Assembly: GCF_000801105.2 (NCBI RefSeq)
Contig: NC_079513.1
Span: forward strand, 27,759,640 to 27,823,639
DNA: 64,000 bases
Source of the DNA: Raphanus sativus
Lineage: Eukaryota; Streptophyta; Magnoliopsida; Brassicales; Brassicaceae
Direction: 5' to 3'
Shown one piece after another: positions 1 to 9,300 of this stretch. The translations under genes and the position numbers were made by a program. Within the stretch, counting starts at the first letter, position 1, and each line of letters begins with the position of its first letter. The notes under the pieces were generated by a model. That model was given only the letters and a program-made list of their open reading frames with translations. It did no database searches and was not told the DNA's origin.

Positions 1-965
1 CGATTCTCATCTTCCGGTGCCGGTAGATTCAGATCCAAGTCCAATGACACGACCGTCTTCTTAGCTTTCTTTGTCTCTGGCATCAGTACCAGATGATCTT
101 GACCGTCGGATATTTGATCATACGACATGGAAGACAATGATAACTCCGTGTTGGCAGCAACCGTGGCCACCGTCACAATGGGAGTTGGTGCCGCAGCGAC
201 AACCACCGCGCCTCTATGCCGTCTCATGTGGCCTCCTAAAGCTTGTCCTGAAGTAAACTCCGCTCCACATATTCCACATTCATGAACTTTATTGTTACCT
301 GTCTTTCCGTAAGCGACAAGCGACCTATTGTTATTGTTCCTGTTGTTATTGTAAATATTTGTGGTTGTAACGAGTGAAGCGGCGTCGTTTTCGTAGATAC
401 TCTTCTTAAGGTCAAGGTTGGAGTAAAAGGAGGTGGCTCTAGGTTTCTTATGGCTAGCTCTATGGCCACCTAAAGCCTGAAAAGAAGGGAAGGTCCGGTC
501 ACACGTTTTGCACTGATAAACGTAGTAACCTGATTTGCCACCACCGTTTGATGAAGAAGTCTCTAGAAACCTCCTGCTGCTAAACCTATACGTGTTATTG
601 TTGTTTATTTCTTGGTGAGGTATCTTGAGTTGTTGGTTGTGTTGAGAAAAAGAGTGTCCCTGGGAAAGGAGTATCAAACAATTGGCTATGTCTTGATCTT
701 CCTCGTCTTCTTCGGCCTTCAATGTTGGGTTGTTGTTAGAGGACCAAGAGGCTGATGAGGATGAAGACGTGATCACACCATCCTTTTTGAGGTTTTCTAC
801 AGCATTTTCCTTGGAATCAGGAACATTGGATACTTCTTCTTCAACTATAGGAGGGGATATAGAGAAAGGAATTGGAGATTGGGGACGTTGTCGCTTTGTA
901 CGCTTCCCTTTAAGGATCAATGCTTGCTCTTTTGAGGCTGCTATCGCCTCTTCGAATGCTTCCAT
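1..965 (-). CDS. C2H2 zinc-finger transcriptional repressor, ZAT5-like (3' end outside window)
   Basis: Single open frame from the ATG at 965 to the window edge (321 codons, no stop), so the C-terminus is cut off. Two plant-type C2H2 fingers are visible, each with the QALGGH signature: [17 protein letters not shown] in the middle and [17 protein letters not shown] further on. Before them lies the L-box-like segment ANCLILLS, and an early KGKRTKRQR stretch is a likely nuclear signal. At the end is the EAR repression motif DLDLNLP. This order (basic B-box, L-box, two fingers, EAR) is the C1-2i ZAT class: nuclear DNA-binding repressors of stress and developmental genes. The MEAFEEA start and [17 protein letters not shown] resemble Arabidopsis ZAT5 and its paralogue At5g04390; synteny favours the latter (from memory). 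Intronless, as is usual for the class. Asn-rich and Ser-rich low-complexity linkers separate the domains. Confidence 0.93.
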   Translation of the reverse strand, partial: MEAFEEAIAASKEQALILKGKRTKRQRPQSPIPFSISPPIVEEEVSNVPDSKENAVENLKKDGVITSSSSSASWSSNNNPTLKAEEDEEDQDIANCLILLSQGHSFSQHNQQLKIPHQEINNNNTYRFSSRRFLETSSSNGGGKSGYYVYQCKTCDRTFPSFQALGGHRASHKKPRATSFYSNLDLKKSIYENDAASLVTTTNIYNNNRNNNNRSLVAYGKTGNNKVHECGICGAEFTSGQALGGHMRRHRGAVVVAAAPTPIVTVATVAANTELSLSSMSYDQISDGQDHLVLMPETKKAKKTVVSLDLDLNLPAPEDEN

Positions 966-1789
966 TATTCTGATATTCAAGAAAAAGAGAAGAGGAGTTG
1001 TGTTGTTGGTTATGAAGATGTTAAGGATGAGTGATGTATATATATATATATATATATATTAATGTGTTAAGAGGAAGATGTGTGTGAGATGGAGAGAGAT
1101 GTGTGGAGAGATGGATACATAAATAGTGAGTGATATAGGAAGAGAGGAGTCAAAGAGAGACACCACCACATATATAGCAAAAATATACAAGAAAAGCTTT
1201 TTAAGTGTGTGAATATGTTTGGACTTGTCCTTTTGTAGCCTCTTAAATTTTAGTAATTTTGTTATTGTCTCTCTTCTACCATTTGCCCAACTTGGCAAAC
1301 TAATCACAATACAATGAGATAGAGAGAGAGAGAGTAACCATTTGCAACCAAATGTGCAATATTAGACAATGTATGTAGTAATCTATGTTTATTCCACTTA
1401 GTTATGCGTTGTTTAACTCTGTATAACGATTTATTTGGCTGTGATGATGTACACATCAAACAGTTTCGTTAGTTTTCTTTGTTTTTGTTAAAACTGGTTT
1501 CCACTTTGATGAGTTAATTTACATAATTTTATGAATAATTTTATGAATCACTTTAAAATAGGCATATTAAAAGACAGATGACCTCATTAAGTGTATCTTA
1601 TTAGATTATTTAATATCACTCTGAAATAGCCTTATAAATAAAAACATCAATCTGAAATAGACATTAAAAGATAACATATATAAAATTCTGCTATTTAATT
1701 AAAAAGACTTCTTATGGATATGTTATAGTAATGTAATTGGATTTTATAGGATAGGAGGATTCTTTGATTTTCGAAAAGGGAAAAGGGAT
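966..1789 (-). promoter_or_regulatory. Upstream region of the zinc-finger gene
   Basis: This gene-free stretch lies 5' of the zinc-finger gene. It holds a (TA)n microsatellite at about 1037-1059 immediately upstream of the start codon, purine/GA-rich sequence at 1076-1150 (CT-rich on the coding strand, as in plant 5' leaders) and a GA repeat near 1316-1334. No other coding signal is seen. Confidence 0.4.
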
Positions 1790-3920
1790 TGAATTAGAAG
1801 CTTTTTCAAATCTTATGAAAAGGAAAATTATTTAAGGAAATAAAGAAAATTAATGACCGACATATTCTTAATCTTAATTATTTTTTTCATTAAAATATAT
1901 CGTATGGTATTTGAAAAATAAAATGGTATATAAAAATAACAAAAATGAATGACCGTTAAATTTTTATTCTTAATTGAAATCCATGTTATTAAATCAATTA
2001 TATTTGTTTTTATTGTGGAATGGGGAGAGGGGTGGAATGTGGATATGGAATCTTCAAAACATATACAGTATATGCAAAATGAAAAGATTGAGTAAAAAAT
2101 AAAGGCCAATTTGGCTAGAAATACATGAAACCAAACATATTTGCGAATCTATACAAAGAAAAGATTATTTAGCTGTCTTGGATGAACAGAAGCGGGCACA
2201 ACGGGTGGAAATTACTTCGGAGCCCCCATGCATACACGATGTTGGAGGAGTAGGGTTCAAGTCAGCTACGTAGGTAAATCTAGATAAGATACTAATGTTA
2301 GTTGCTGTCTGAAGAAAAAAAAGACATTTTGTCTCTATGTAATACCAATATTCCCGCTATGAGTAAAAATTGAAAATGGATATAAACTTATAAAGCTCGT
2401 GTTGTGGTGGAGAAAACGTAAAGTTCATATGTTATGTGTGGGTATATTTAGTCCTTTAAATTTGACAAAATTAGAAAAATGTATCATATGTTACAATTCA
2501 CAATACTCGGTTCATACCAAACATAAGTCAATAGATGGTCAAATTTCATTACAAACCAAGGATATTATGTCTGTAGACTAGGATAGTACACTAGATCTAA
2601 CTAGGATATTATGTCTGTAGACTAGGCACGTTCCACCATTTCTATTCGCGCTATAGGGCTATAACCGGTATATCGAAAATAGGCACAGTGCTTTACCGGA
2701 TTCGCAAATAACTTTGTTTTTATGTATATAGCGTGCAATTGCCCAAAAATAAACTTCTAGCCAACATATATAATATCATTTTTATATATTATTATATAAT
2801 AAAGACATTTACTCAATATAGATGAAAACAAACTACACATCTGATTCAGATTTCTATTGTGAAATTTGCAGGTCAATTTTAATTGAACCACAACAACAAC
2901 AACCAAAAACAGATATTAAAGTTTATAATCTTCACCAAACAATGCCAGCATACACCTGCATGAAAGAATATTAATAGGCCGTAAGATTCCAATCATATCT
3001 TTTCACCAAAGGTAAACCATGGGGTTCTTGTTTAAAGTAGATCCCATCCTCTCTTCCTATCCAATAGGTGTAACCCACATACTTAGTCCACGTAGATCTG
3101 TATGCCTCAAACGCTTGTTGAATCTTATAATCAGGTCCTTGCCCCATATAACACCAAAAGAGCGTCGTGTGCCAAAGATTATCCCTGAATTTATATTCTT
3201 GGCTTTGGCCGACAGGCAAATAATGGACACCAAGGTCGTCGTCTTTGGATTTACAATGTATTGCGAGGATTTTGTTGTTCAGTTCGTTCGTGAGAACGAG
3301 TGTATTCTTTTCGTCTACTATCTGCCCGAAGCATCTACTAAGAAGAATGAAAAAGATGATGAGATTTTTCATTTTTTTAAACTAAACTTCTCTTTAATTT
3401 GCTGTAAAGATATATATAATACCCATCTTAGATGGTATTCATACACATTTTCATGCTGAGATTCCTCCTTTGTTATTGTTACCAAATGATATTCTACAAC
3501 AAAAATTGATAAAAATGGTAAATAATTATTCTATTTCTTATTTTAGTTTCTTCTTATCTTTATCTATGTAATCTAACTTTGACCAACAATATTTACCTTT
3601 TTCATTCTTATTTTGAAAGTGTATTTCTCGTTTAATTTGACCAACAATTTCTGCTTAATTTGACCAACCACATTTAATCATTTGGTTTGACAAAATTCAG
3701 AATTGTAGATTTGTAACTTACACAATCGTTTAAGTAGAAGTGGAAGGTCGTAGATAACATTGAATTGGTAATACAAAAGCATGAAAAACGCTTCTGAACA
3801 ACAATTTTACATTTTGAGAACACAAGAGGCCAAGAGAATGCGGTAGATTCAGCAGCTTCGCCGCATCTACACTGAAAACGCAGGAATTCATGTATGATTG
3901 ACGATGAATAGTAAGTAATA
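1790..3920. repeat. Direct segmental duplication, copy 1 (S1 gene + shugoshin 3' end)
   Basis: This block matches about 8210-9300 in the same orientation. Shared landmarks, in order, are: an AT-rich stretch near 1800-1990 (versus 8210-8330); the run ACACATCTGATTCAGATTTC near 2835 (versus 8578) with the following S1 3' UTR; the S1 C-terminal coding sequence; and the shugoshin 3' end (3690-3920 versus 8970-9300). Copy 1 keeps the whole S1 gene and only a scrap of shugoshin. About 650 bp at 2110-2770 has no counterpart in copy 2 and shows no gene. It includes a short 25-bp tandem repeat at 2557-2626. Confidence 0.75.
2971..3372 (-). CDS. Plant self-incompatibility S1 (SPH) family secreted protein
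   Basis: Intronless 133-residue protein, the usual size for S1/SPH proteins. It starts with a hydrophobic signal peptide (MKNLIIFFILLSRCFG). The family pattern follows: an early V-x-N-E-L stretch, CKSKDDDLGVHYL with the first Cys, then WHTTLFWCYM, and a C-terminal GIYF...VKRYDWN segment. A potential N-glycosylation site (NLT) lies three residues from the end. Family members are small extracellular ligands; PrsS of poppy is the pollen self-incompatibility determinant, while most Arabidopsis homologues have no known role and are often expressed in reproductive tissue. A TATA-like ATTATATATATC lies about 40 bp upstream on the coding strand (near 3409-3421). It corresponds to the S1 genes near At5g04350 by synteny (memory). 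A truncated copy lies at 8730-8815. Confidence 0.9.
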   Translation of the reverse strand: MKNLIIFFILLSRCFGQIVDEKNTLVLTNELNNKILAIHCKSKDDDLGVHYLPVGQSQEYKFRDNLWHTTLFWCYMGQGPDYKIQQAFEAYRSTWTKYVGYTYWIGREDGIYFKQEPHGLPLVKRYDWNLTAY

Positions 3921-3925
3921 CGTAA
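3690..3925 (-). pseudogene. Fragment of the shugoshin 3' end (duplicated)
   Basis: The sequence parallels the last coding bases and 3' flank of the shugoshin gene at 8970-9300. Shared runs include GAGGCCAAGAGAATGC, the CGCCGCAT block around the stop codon, and CAATCATACA at the conserved VQSY codons. Indels destroy the frame (the conserved K-V-K-M-R-R end is not readable) and no upstream shugoshin exons follow beyond about 3925. It is a non-functional remnant of the segmental duplication that lies just downstream of the SABATH gene, where it may form part of that gene's 3' flank. Confidence 0.7.
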
Positions 3926-3989
3926 GAAAAAAAAAATGTAAAAACCTTCACATAGCTCGCCAAGACTAAACTATATTACATAATAGGAG

Positions 3990-6134
3990 TTATTTGCGAG
4001 TCAATGAAACGACTAGGCTAACGGTCGTCTTGTTTCTGCAACCAGCATGTTGAGACGCATGATGTGCGAATTTGCTAAACAATATGTTGATAATGGCATT
4101 TCCAAAGTGAGCCACGAGCAAGGGTTCACTCACCGCTCTTATGTAATTGGCTTCATTTTGTCCTGATTTACTTCTCTTTGACCCGTCTTGGTTACAATGG
4201 CCAAGATCATATTCATGTGCCTCTAAATCTTTGATTTCAAAGGAACCCTCATTCCGTACGATGTTTTCAACTTCTTCTTTGCTAGGATCATAAAAAGGCA
4301 TGTAGAACGAATCTACCTTTGAAGCACTCACAAGACCCTATGAAAAAAATACATATATGTGAAACCAATGTTTGAACATATATATTCAAAATGTGGAAAG
4401 ACAAAAAGAAAACAAATGTTTTAGTTTTGATATATACCTCGATCACTAGATCATGGAGAGATTTAGATAATAATGTCCAAAAGTGACAACAATCTCTATG
4501 CAATGGATTATCCATATTGTTTCTACCGATGAAAGTGAGAACCATGCGTCCATTAGAAACCATTTCTTCAGAACGTAGTTTTAGAAATGTCGTGAAATCT
4601 CTTTGGAATTGTTTTAAGTAAGCCTTGTATGCACTCAGGGGACTTGAAGCTGTGATGTACACAATCATTTTGTTCTTCTCAAGTCCTTCAGGAACCTTAC
4701 AATCAAATTGTTCCAGCATTGTATCAAAATTTTGATACAAAATAAATCAGTTTATATGCAAAGAGAGAATATTATAATGAAGCCTCAATACACTAGCCAT
4801 ACCTTAGAAAGCCAATGGAGGCCATAAGAGGAATGCACTAAATAGAGACTCTTACGAGGGAAGAGTCTCGAGTAGAAGGAACCTGGTACTCCAGATACGA
4901 AGTATGGTACTTTACTTGTGGAGTTTTTCTCTTTGAAAGAATTTATGAGTTTGAATGTCGTGTTGAAATCGTTATTAGGGAGATCGTTTAGACAACAATC
5001 TATTTCTGGTGGGTTTTGGTTCCACTTTTGATAGAACACATTGATTGTATTGATGATTTCAGACATTGTCAAGAACGTGTTTTGTCCTGAAGAGCAGCCC
5101 AAATCAGCTACTTTAATGTATTTAGGAAATTTCAAGTCCATCATCAGCTCCTTTATGTTCTTAACCAAGACCGGCTTAGCCTTTGCTAATACTCTTCTCT
5201 TGAAACGGAAAAAAAATTGAAAGTTAAGAAAAAGTTGATATTATAATACAAACAAAAATGATGTGGCTTTACAAAAAATAATAAAGGGGGATTCTAACTG
5301 GTTTCCTTTGTAACAGGTGTATAATTGAATTTAAGGCCACATTCAAGGATCCATTTATACTTGAATGATTGATATACCCATCTTGTTCATACATGGCCTA
5401 CATTAATTAAAATGTTTAAAATATCGGATATAGAATGTTTAGTTAAAACCGTCATAAAATCAGAAATTATTTTTTTGATAAAAAAAACAGAAAATTTTGT
5501 AAGCTAATTAATCAATTAATCACCATCATTATTTATGCACAAAACGACAACTTTAAAAAAAATTATATATCATAAAACGTAGCTAAATTAACTGACACTA
5601 GTTTCAGTAATTATTTCGTTTAATTATTTTTCTACAAAACATAACATATAACCAAAATAATTTTGTATAAAAGAAAATTCGGTTTAAAAATAGTCACACA
5701 CAAGCAACTGTATTATAAACAACAATTAAACCGAATCACCGAATGCGAGTCTAAATCTATCGATCAACCATAACCTACATAATTTTTGTTTTTGTTTTTG
5801 AATGAACACCTACATAAACTATTAAATTTTGTATTTGCAGACTGTAGGGGTAAGGAAAAAACCTGAAGAAGAGAATTGGTGGAGTAGCTGTTGTCTCCCT
5901 CTCCTCCGCTCATACATAGAGCACTCACAAAAGAGTATTTGATACTTCTCTCTTCATCGCGGCTATTCGAGTCGTTCTCAGGCTTATGATCACATCTGCA
6001 TGGCATACATAAAGAAATACATATAGAACATGCATGAATACATCTATGTAAAAAAATAATATATACAAGCATATGATGAATTTGAGAGAAAAAAACCTTG
6101 AGGAATGAGTGCTGTGGATGAATCTTGAATCCAT
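3990..6134 (-). CDS. SABATH-family SAM-dependent carboxyl methyltransferase (nicotinate methyltransferase type)
   Basis: Five exons read in frame on the minus strand: 6134-6097, 5995-5863, 5198-4803, 4695-4438 and 4337-3990, giving 390 residues, normal for SABATH enzymes. The 664-bp second intron separates LLQ57 from RRV. Visible motifs are MSGGEGDNSYSTNSLLQ at residues 41-57 (SAM/substrate-binding Tyr and Gln), VADLGCSSGQNT near 87-98 (SAM-binding Asp), LNDLPNNDFN, and SGVPGSFYSRLFP...SYGLHWLSK. The family transfers methyl groups from SAM to carboxyl groups of small acids (salicylate, jasmonate, IAA, nicotinate) in the cytosol. Synteny places it at Arabidopsis At5g04370/At5g04380; At5g04370 is NAMT1, which makes methyl nicotinate (memory). 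The substrate here is inference. No frame break was found. The gene sits between the two arms of a direct duplication. Confidence 0.9.
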
Positions 6135-7135
6135 TATTCTCGCGGTATTTCAAGGAGAGAAAAACGAGAGTTATTACAATATGTTATGTTGTTTAGGGTG
6201 GTGACACCTTGTTCACCTTATTTATATAAGTGGGACATATCTTGCACGTGAAACACGTTGACTTGGTACAATAATCTCGAATTATTAGTCTTTACCAAAT
6301 CTGTATAGAGAGAGATTTGTTGTGAATTTCGTGACGTTTTGAAATATCATATAGCATCTGACTACAGTCATATATAGAGAAGAGAACCAAAGAAAGTGCA
6401 ATATGGCATTGGTTGTAAAGTAGAATTATGGTGAAGACCATGAAGCATAATTATGGCGCCCCATGATATTCTCAAAATTCTCGATGATATTAAATGGAGC
6501 GGTTTTTTTTAAAACTTGTTGTAGACATGTGCTTGTCATACTCGAACTTTTCTCGAAATTCCCTCGAACATAAAGTGTTCTCTGCTGTGGAGATTCCCTG
6601 CGACTGTGTTCGTTTGGTTTTGTTGTATTGTATCTCTTTATTTTCTTTTAATGTTTTTTTTTGCTAATTAATTTAATTTTAATATCTAATATTCAATTTG
6701 TTCTATCCGAATTCGAAGGCCCGATGCAAAGATTGCGGAGCCATCTATTAGGAGGCTTAAATGATGAACCGAAGCAAACGTATTAACATGCCAAATGCCG
6801 CTATGTCTTGTTTTGTACGGCATCACCACCACTAGCTTTTATTAGAACATAATCAATATTGCAAAAAAATGTGAAACTCAATGCACATGCATGTTACTGA
6901 CAGAATATTATGGAACATAGCAATTTATTGCTTTACCTGTTTTCCTAAAAGAAGATATGCTCCAGTCACTCAACCATTCCCTGATTTAACACCGCGTTAA
7001 ATATTTTATCGAAGGTAGAAATCCATTTTGGTTATAAAAAAGGTATAACTCTATTCGCCTAGAAAAACAAGTAAACGACACCGAATCCAATCAATGGGAA
7101 AGAGTCAGAAGTGATTGGCTGAAAAGAAAAGATTA
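6135..7135. other. Intergenic: upstream flank of the SABATH gene
   Basis: The TATA-like TTATTTATATAAGTG at about 6217-6232 (TATATAAATAA on the coding strand) lies roughly 90 bp upstream of the SABATH start codon and is its probable core promoter. The rest is AT-rich, with no coding stretch that I can support. Confidence 0.4.
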
Positions 7136-7393
7136 CTCCCTCTGTCCCACTTTAAGTGGTGTTTTAGGATTTTTATTTTGTCCCATTTTAAGTGATGTTC
7201 TCACTAATCTAGGTAGAATTTAATATGATTTGAATTTTATGACCAATTATAAAATACTGTACTTTTTTATTATTGGTTAAACTAATTTTATTTAATGTAT
7301 TTTTATGTTACCAAGATAAACTACATAAAAATATGTGTTTTCTTAATCTATGTGCAATAACCTAAAACATCACATAAAATGGAACAGAGGGAG
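7136..7393. mobile_element. Stowaway-type MITE
   Basis: A 258-bp element starts CTCCCTCTGTCCCAC and ends in the complementary ...GGAACAGAGGGAG, so the terminal inverted repeats match the Stowaway (Tc1/mariner) consensus. A TA dinucleotide flanks both ends, which is the expected target duplication. The TIRs extend inward (CACTTTAAGTGGTGTTTTAGG against CCTAAAACATCACATAAAATGG). It has no coding capacity and is therefore non-autonomous. Confidence 0.85.
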
Positions 7394-7721
7394 TAGTTGT
7401 TTTACAAGATTTGTATTTAAAAATCAATTAATAATTTTATATTCATGGAGATGATGATTTGCATGCATTTAGTAAGGCTGATGAAAGCTGATCTACCTAA
7501 TCAAATCATATATGACTAAAAACATCACATTAATAGTGGATGTTTCTCTTAAAACACTATTTATTGATTCTTATCTTCTCATAATTCCTTTTCTTTCGAA
7601 AAGTACCATTCATTCAATAATTAGTCTTATTCCCATTTCCAAAGGAGACAACATTTGAGTTTTACAATTTAAAATGTTCATAGAGTGAACATTATTTAAT
7701 ACAAAGATAGATGTTCTAGAG

Positions 7722-7949
7722 AAAAAAATTGTTTCAAAAAGATAGATGTTTTATATTTTCAATACAATTTTTGTCAACTAATAATGAAAAATTGTGAAGT
7801 TCAAAAACATTAATTGTAATTCGTAAAATCTTATTGGTTTAAAAGTATAGAAAATGTAAAATTACAGAAAATGATACATTTATAGCTAAGTTTTAATATG
7901 TTTTATATGTAAAAATTCTAAAACATCTATCTTTTCGAAACAGAGGGAG
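7722..7949. mobile_element. Second mariner-like MITE, left end degraded
   Basis: The right end is AACATCTATCTTTTCGAAAC followed by AGAGGGAG. The left end TGTTTCAAAAAGATAGATG at about 7729 is its inverted partner but lacks the outer CTCCCTC. This looks like an older related insertion whose outer left terminus has mutated. No TA duplication can be assigned with confidence. Confidence 0.55.
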
Positions 7950-8209
7950 ATAGACAAAATTTATTGGATATAAATTTGTGTTTTACGTTTCAAAACTGTA
8001 CATATATGTTGTGTATTTATATTTCACGTTTTTGTTGATTAAATATTTTTTTACTGTACTGATTTGTATCAAAAAAGACTTGACACAACATGGAATGATT
8101 AATAACCAAACAAGGAAACAGTGATCCCAAATTATTTCTAATGGTTATTTATGACAAATTAATTATGATAGAAACCTTTGATTAGCTAGGAAAAGAAAAT
8201 TAATAAATT

Positions 8210-9300
8210 ATGCTGGATTGTATAAGACTTTTTAAATCTTGTGATAGGGAAACTCTTTTAAAAATAAATAAATTGATGACCAATAGATTTTTAACTTTAA
8301 TTGAAATTTATGTTATTCCATAGTATTTCAATTTTAATTCTCTCGTTTCTTTTTATCCTCGTATGAGATATTTAGCCCTCTTTAGCGAAATCGTAAATTG
8401 AAAATTCTCAACGCTTTTCACCTACAAACTTTTTTCCTCAACATAAATTGATTATGATTAAACGTAATACTTTTATATGTAATTTGTCAACAACAAACCT
8501 CTAGACTACATAAAAAATATCATGATTAATCATTTTTATATATAAATAAAAATACATAAACACCATAGATAACAACTACACATCTGATTCAGATTTCTAT
8601 TGTGAGATGTGTAGATCAGTTTCACTGAACCACAACATCAACAACAAAACATAGATGAAAATGTGTAATTTTTCATCAAACAATGCAAGCAAACACCTAC
8701 ATGAAAGAATCATAGGCCATCCTTTCTGATCAAGGTGCCGTAAAATTCCAATCATGTCTTTTAACAGGAGGTTCATAACCATAGGGGTTGTCTTCTCTAA
8801 AGTAGATTCTATGTGATCTTTATATAGCAGGATAAGAACGTATATACCGTACAATCATCTAAAATATCGGAGAAACAAGAAATAGATAAAAATGAACCAG
8901 ATTTAACCACGTAGTTTGACTAATGTATACACTAATTCAAGGAAAACTAACAACAATACAGAATTTGTAGATTTTGTAACTTGCACGATCGTTTAAATAA
9001 AAGGAGAAGGAAGGCCTGGCCCAGTACAATTGGGCAGCCTAGAGAAAAATTAAATGGTTGCCTCCCTTAGACTTAAACTTTGACCTCTAGATGATTTTTT
9101 TTTCTTTCGAACCACGACCTGTAGATGAATAAATTTTTGAAATTTATAGATAATATTGACTTGGTACACAAAAGCACTATGAAATAAGCTTCTTAACAAC
9201 AACTTTGCATATTTAAGAACACAAAGAGGCCAAGAGAATGCTGGAGATTCAGAAGTTTCGCCGCATTTTCACTTTAAGGGAGACTTCTCTGTATGATTGA
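8210..9300. repeat. Direct segmental duplication, copy 2
   Basis: This is the partner of 1790-3920. Here the shugoshin gene is whole and the S1 gene is reduced to its last codons. Between the S1 fragment and the shugoshin 3' end about 120 bp (9005-9130) is present that copy 1 lacks. The pattern indicates one duplication followed by reciprocal decay: S1 kept in copy 1, shugoshin kept in copy 2. Confidence 0.75.
8730..8815 (-). pseudogene. S1/SPH gene fragment (C-terminal codons only)
   Basis: In the S1 frame the minus strand reads IYFREDNPYGYEPPVKRHDW then NFTAP and a stop, clearly paralogous to the C-terminus of the intact S1 gene at 2971-3372 (GIYF...VKRYDWNLTAY). The rest of the S1 coding sequence, including signal peptide and cysteines, is absent upstream of about 8815. 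The 3' UTR homology continues down to about 8570. Confidence 0.85.

Noticed and set aside
1828..2109. 93-codon AT-rich minus-strand frame
   Set aside because: Phe/Ile/Asn-rich composition typical of chance frames in AT-rich DNA, and it lies in the duplicated non-coding block.
2250..2265. B-box-like GGGTTCAAGTCAG suggesting a tRNA or SINE
   Set aside because: No A box at the right distance and no tRNA-like folding could be found.
3019..3459. 146-codon open frame opposite the S1 gene
   Set aside because: It lies antisense to a gene with a clear signal peptide and family motifs and has no features of its own.
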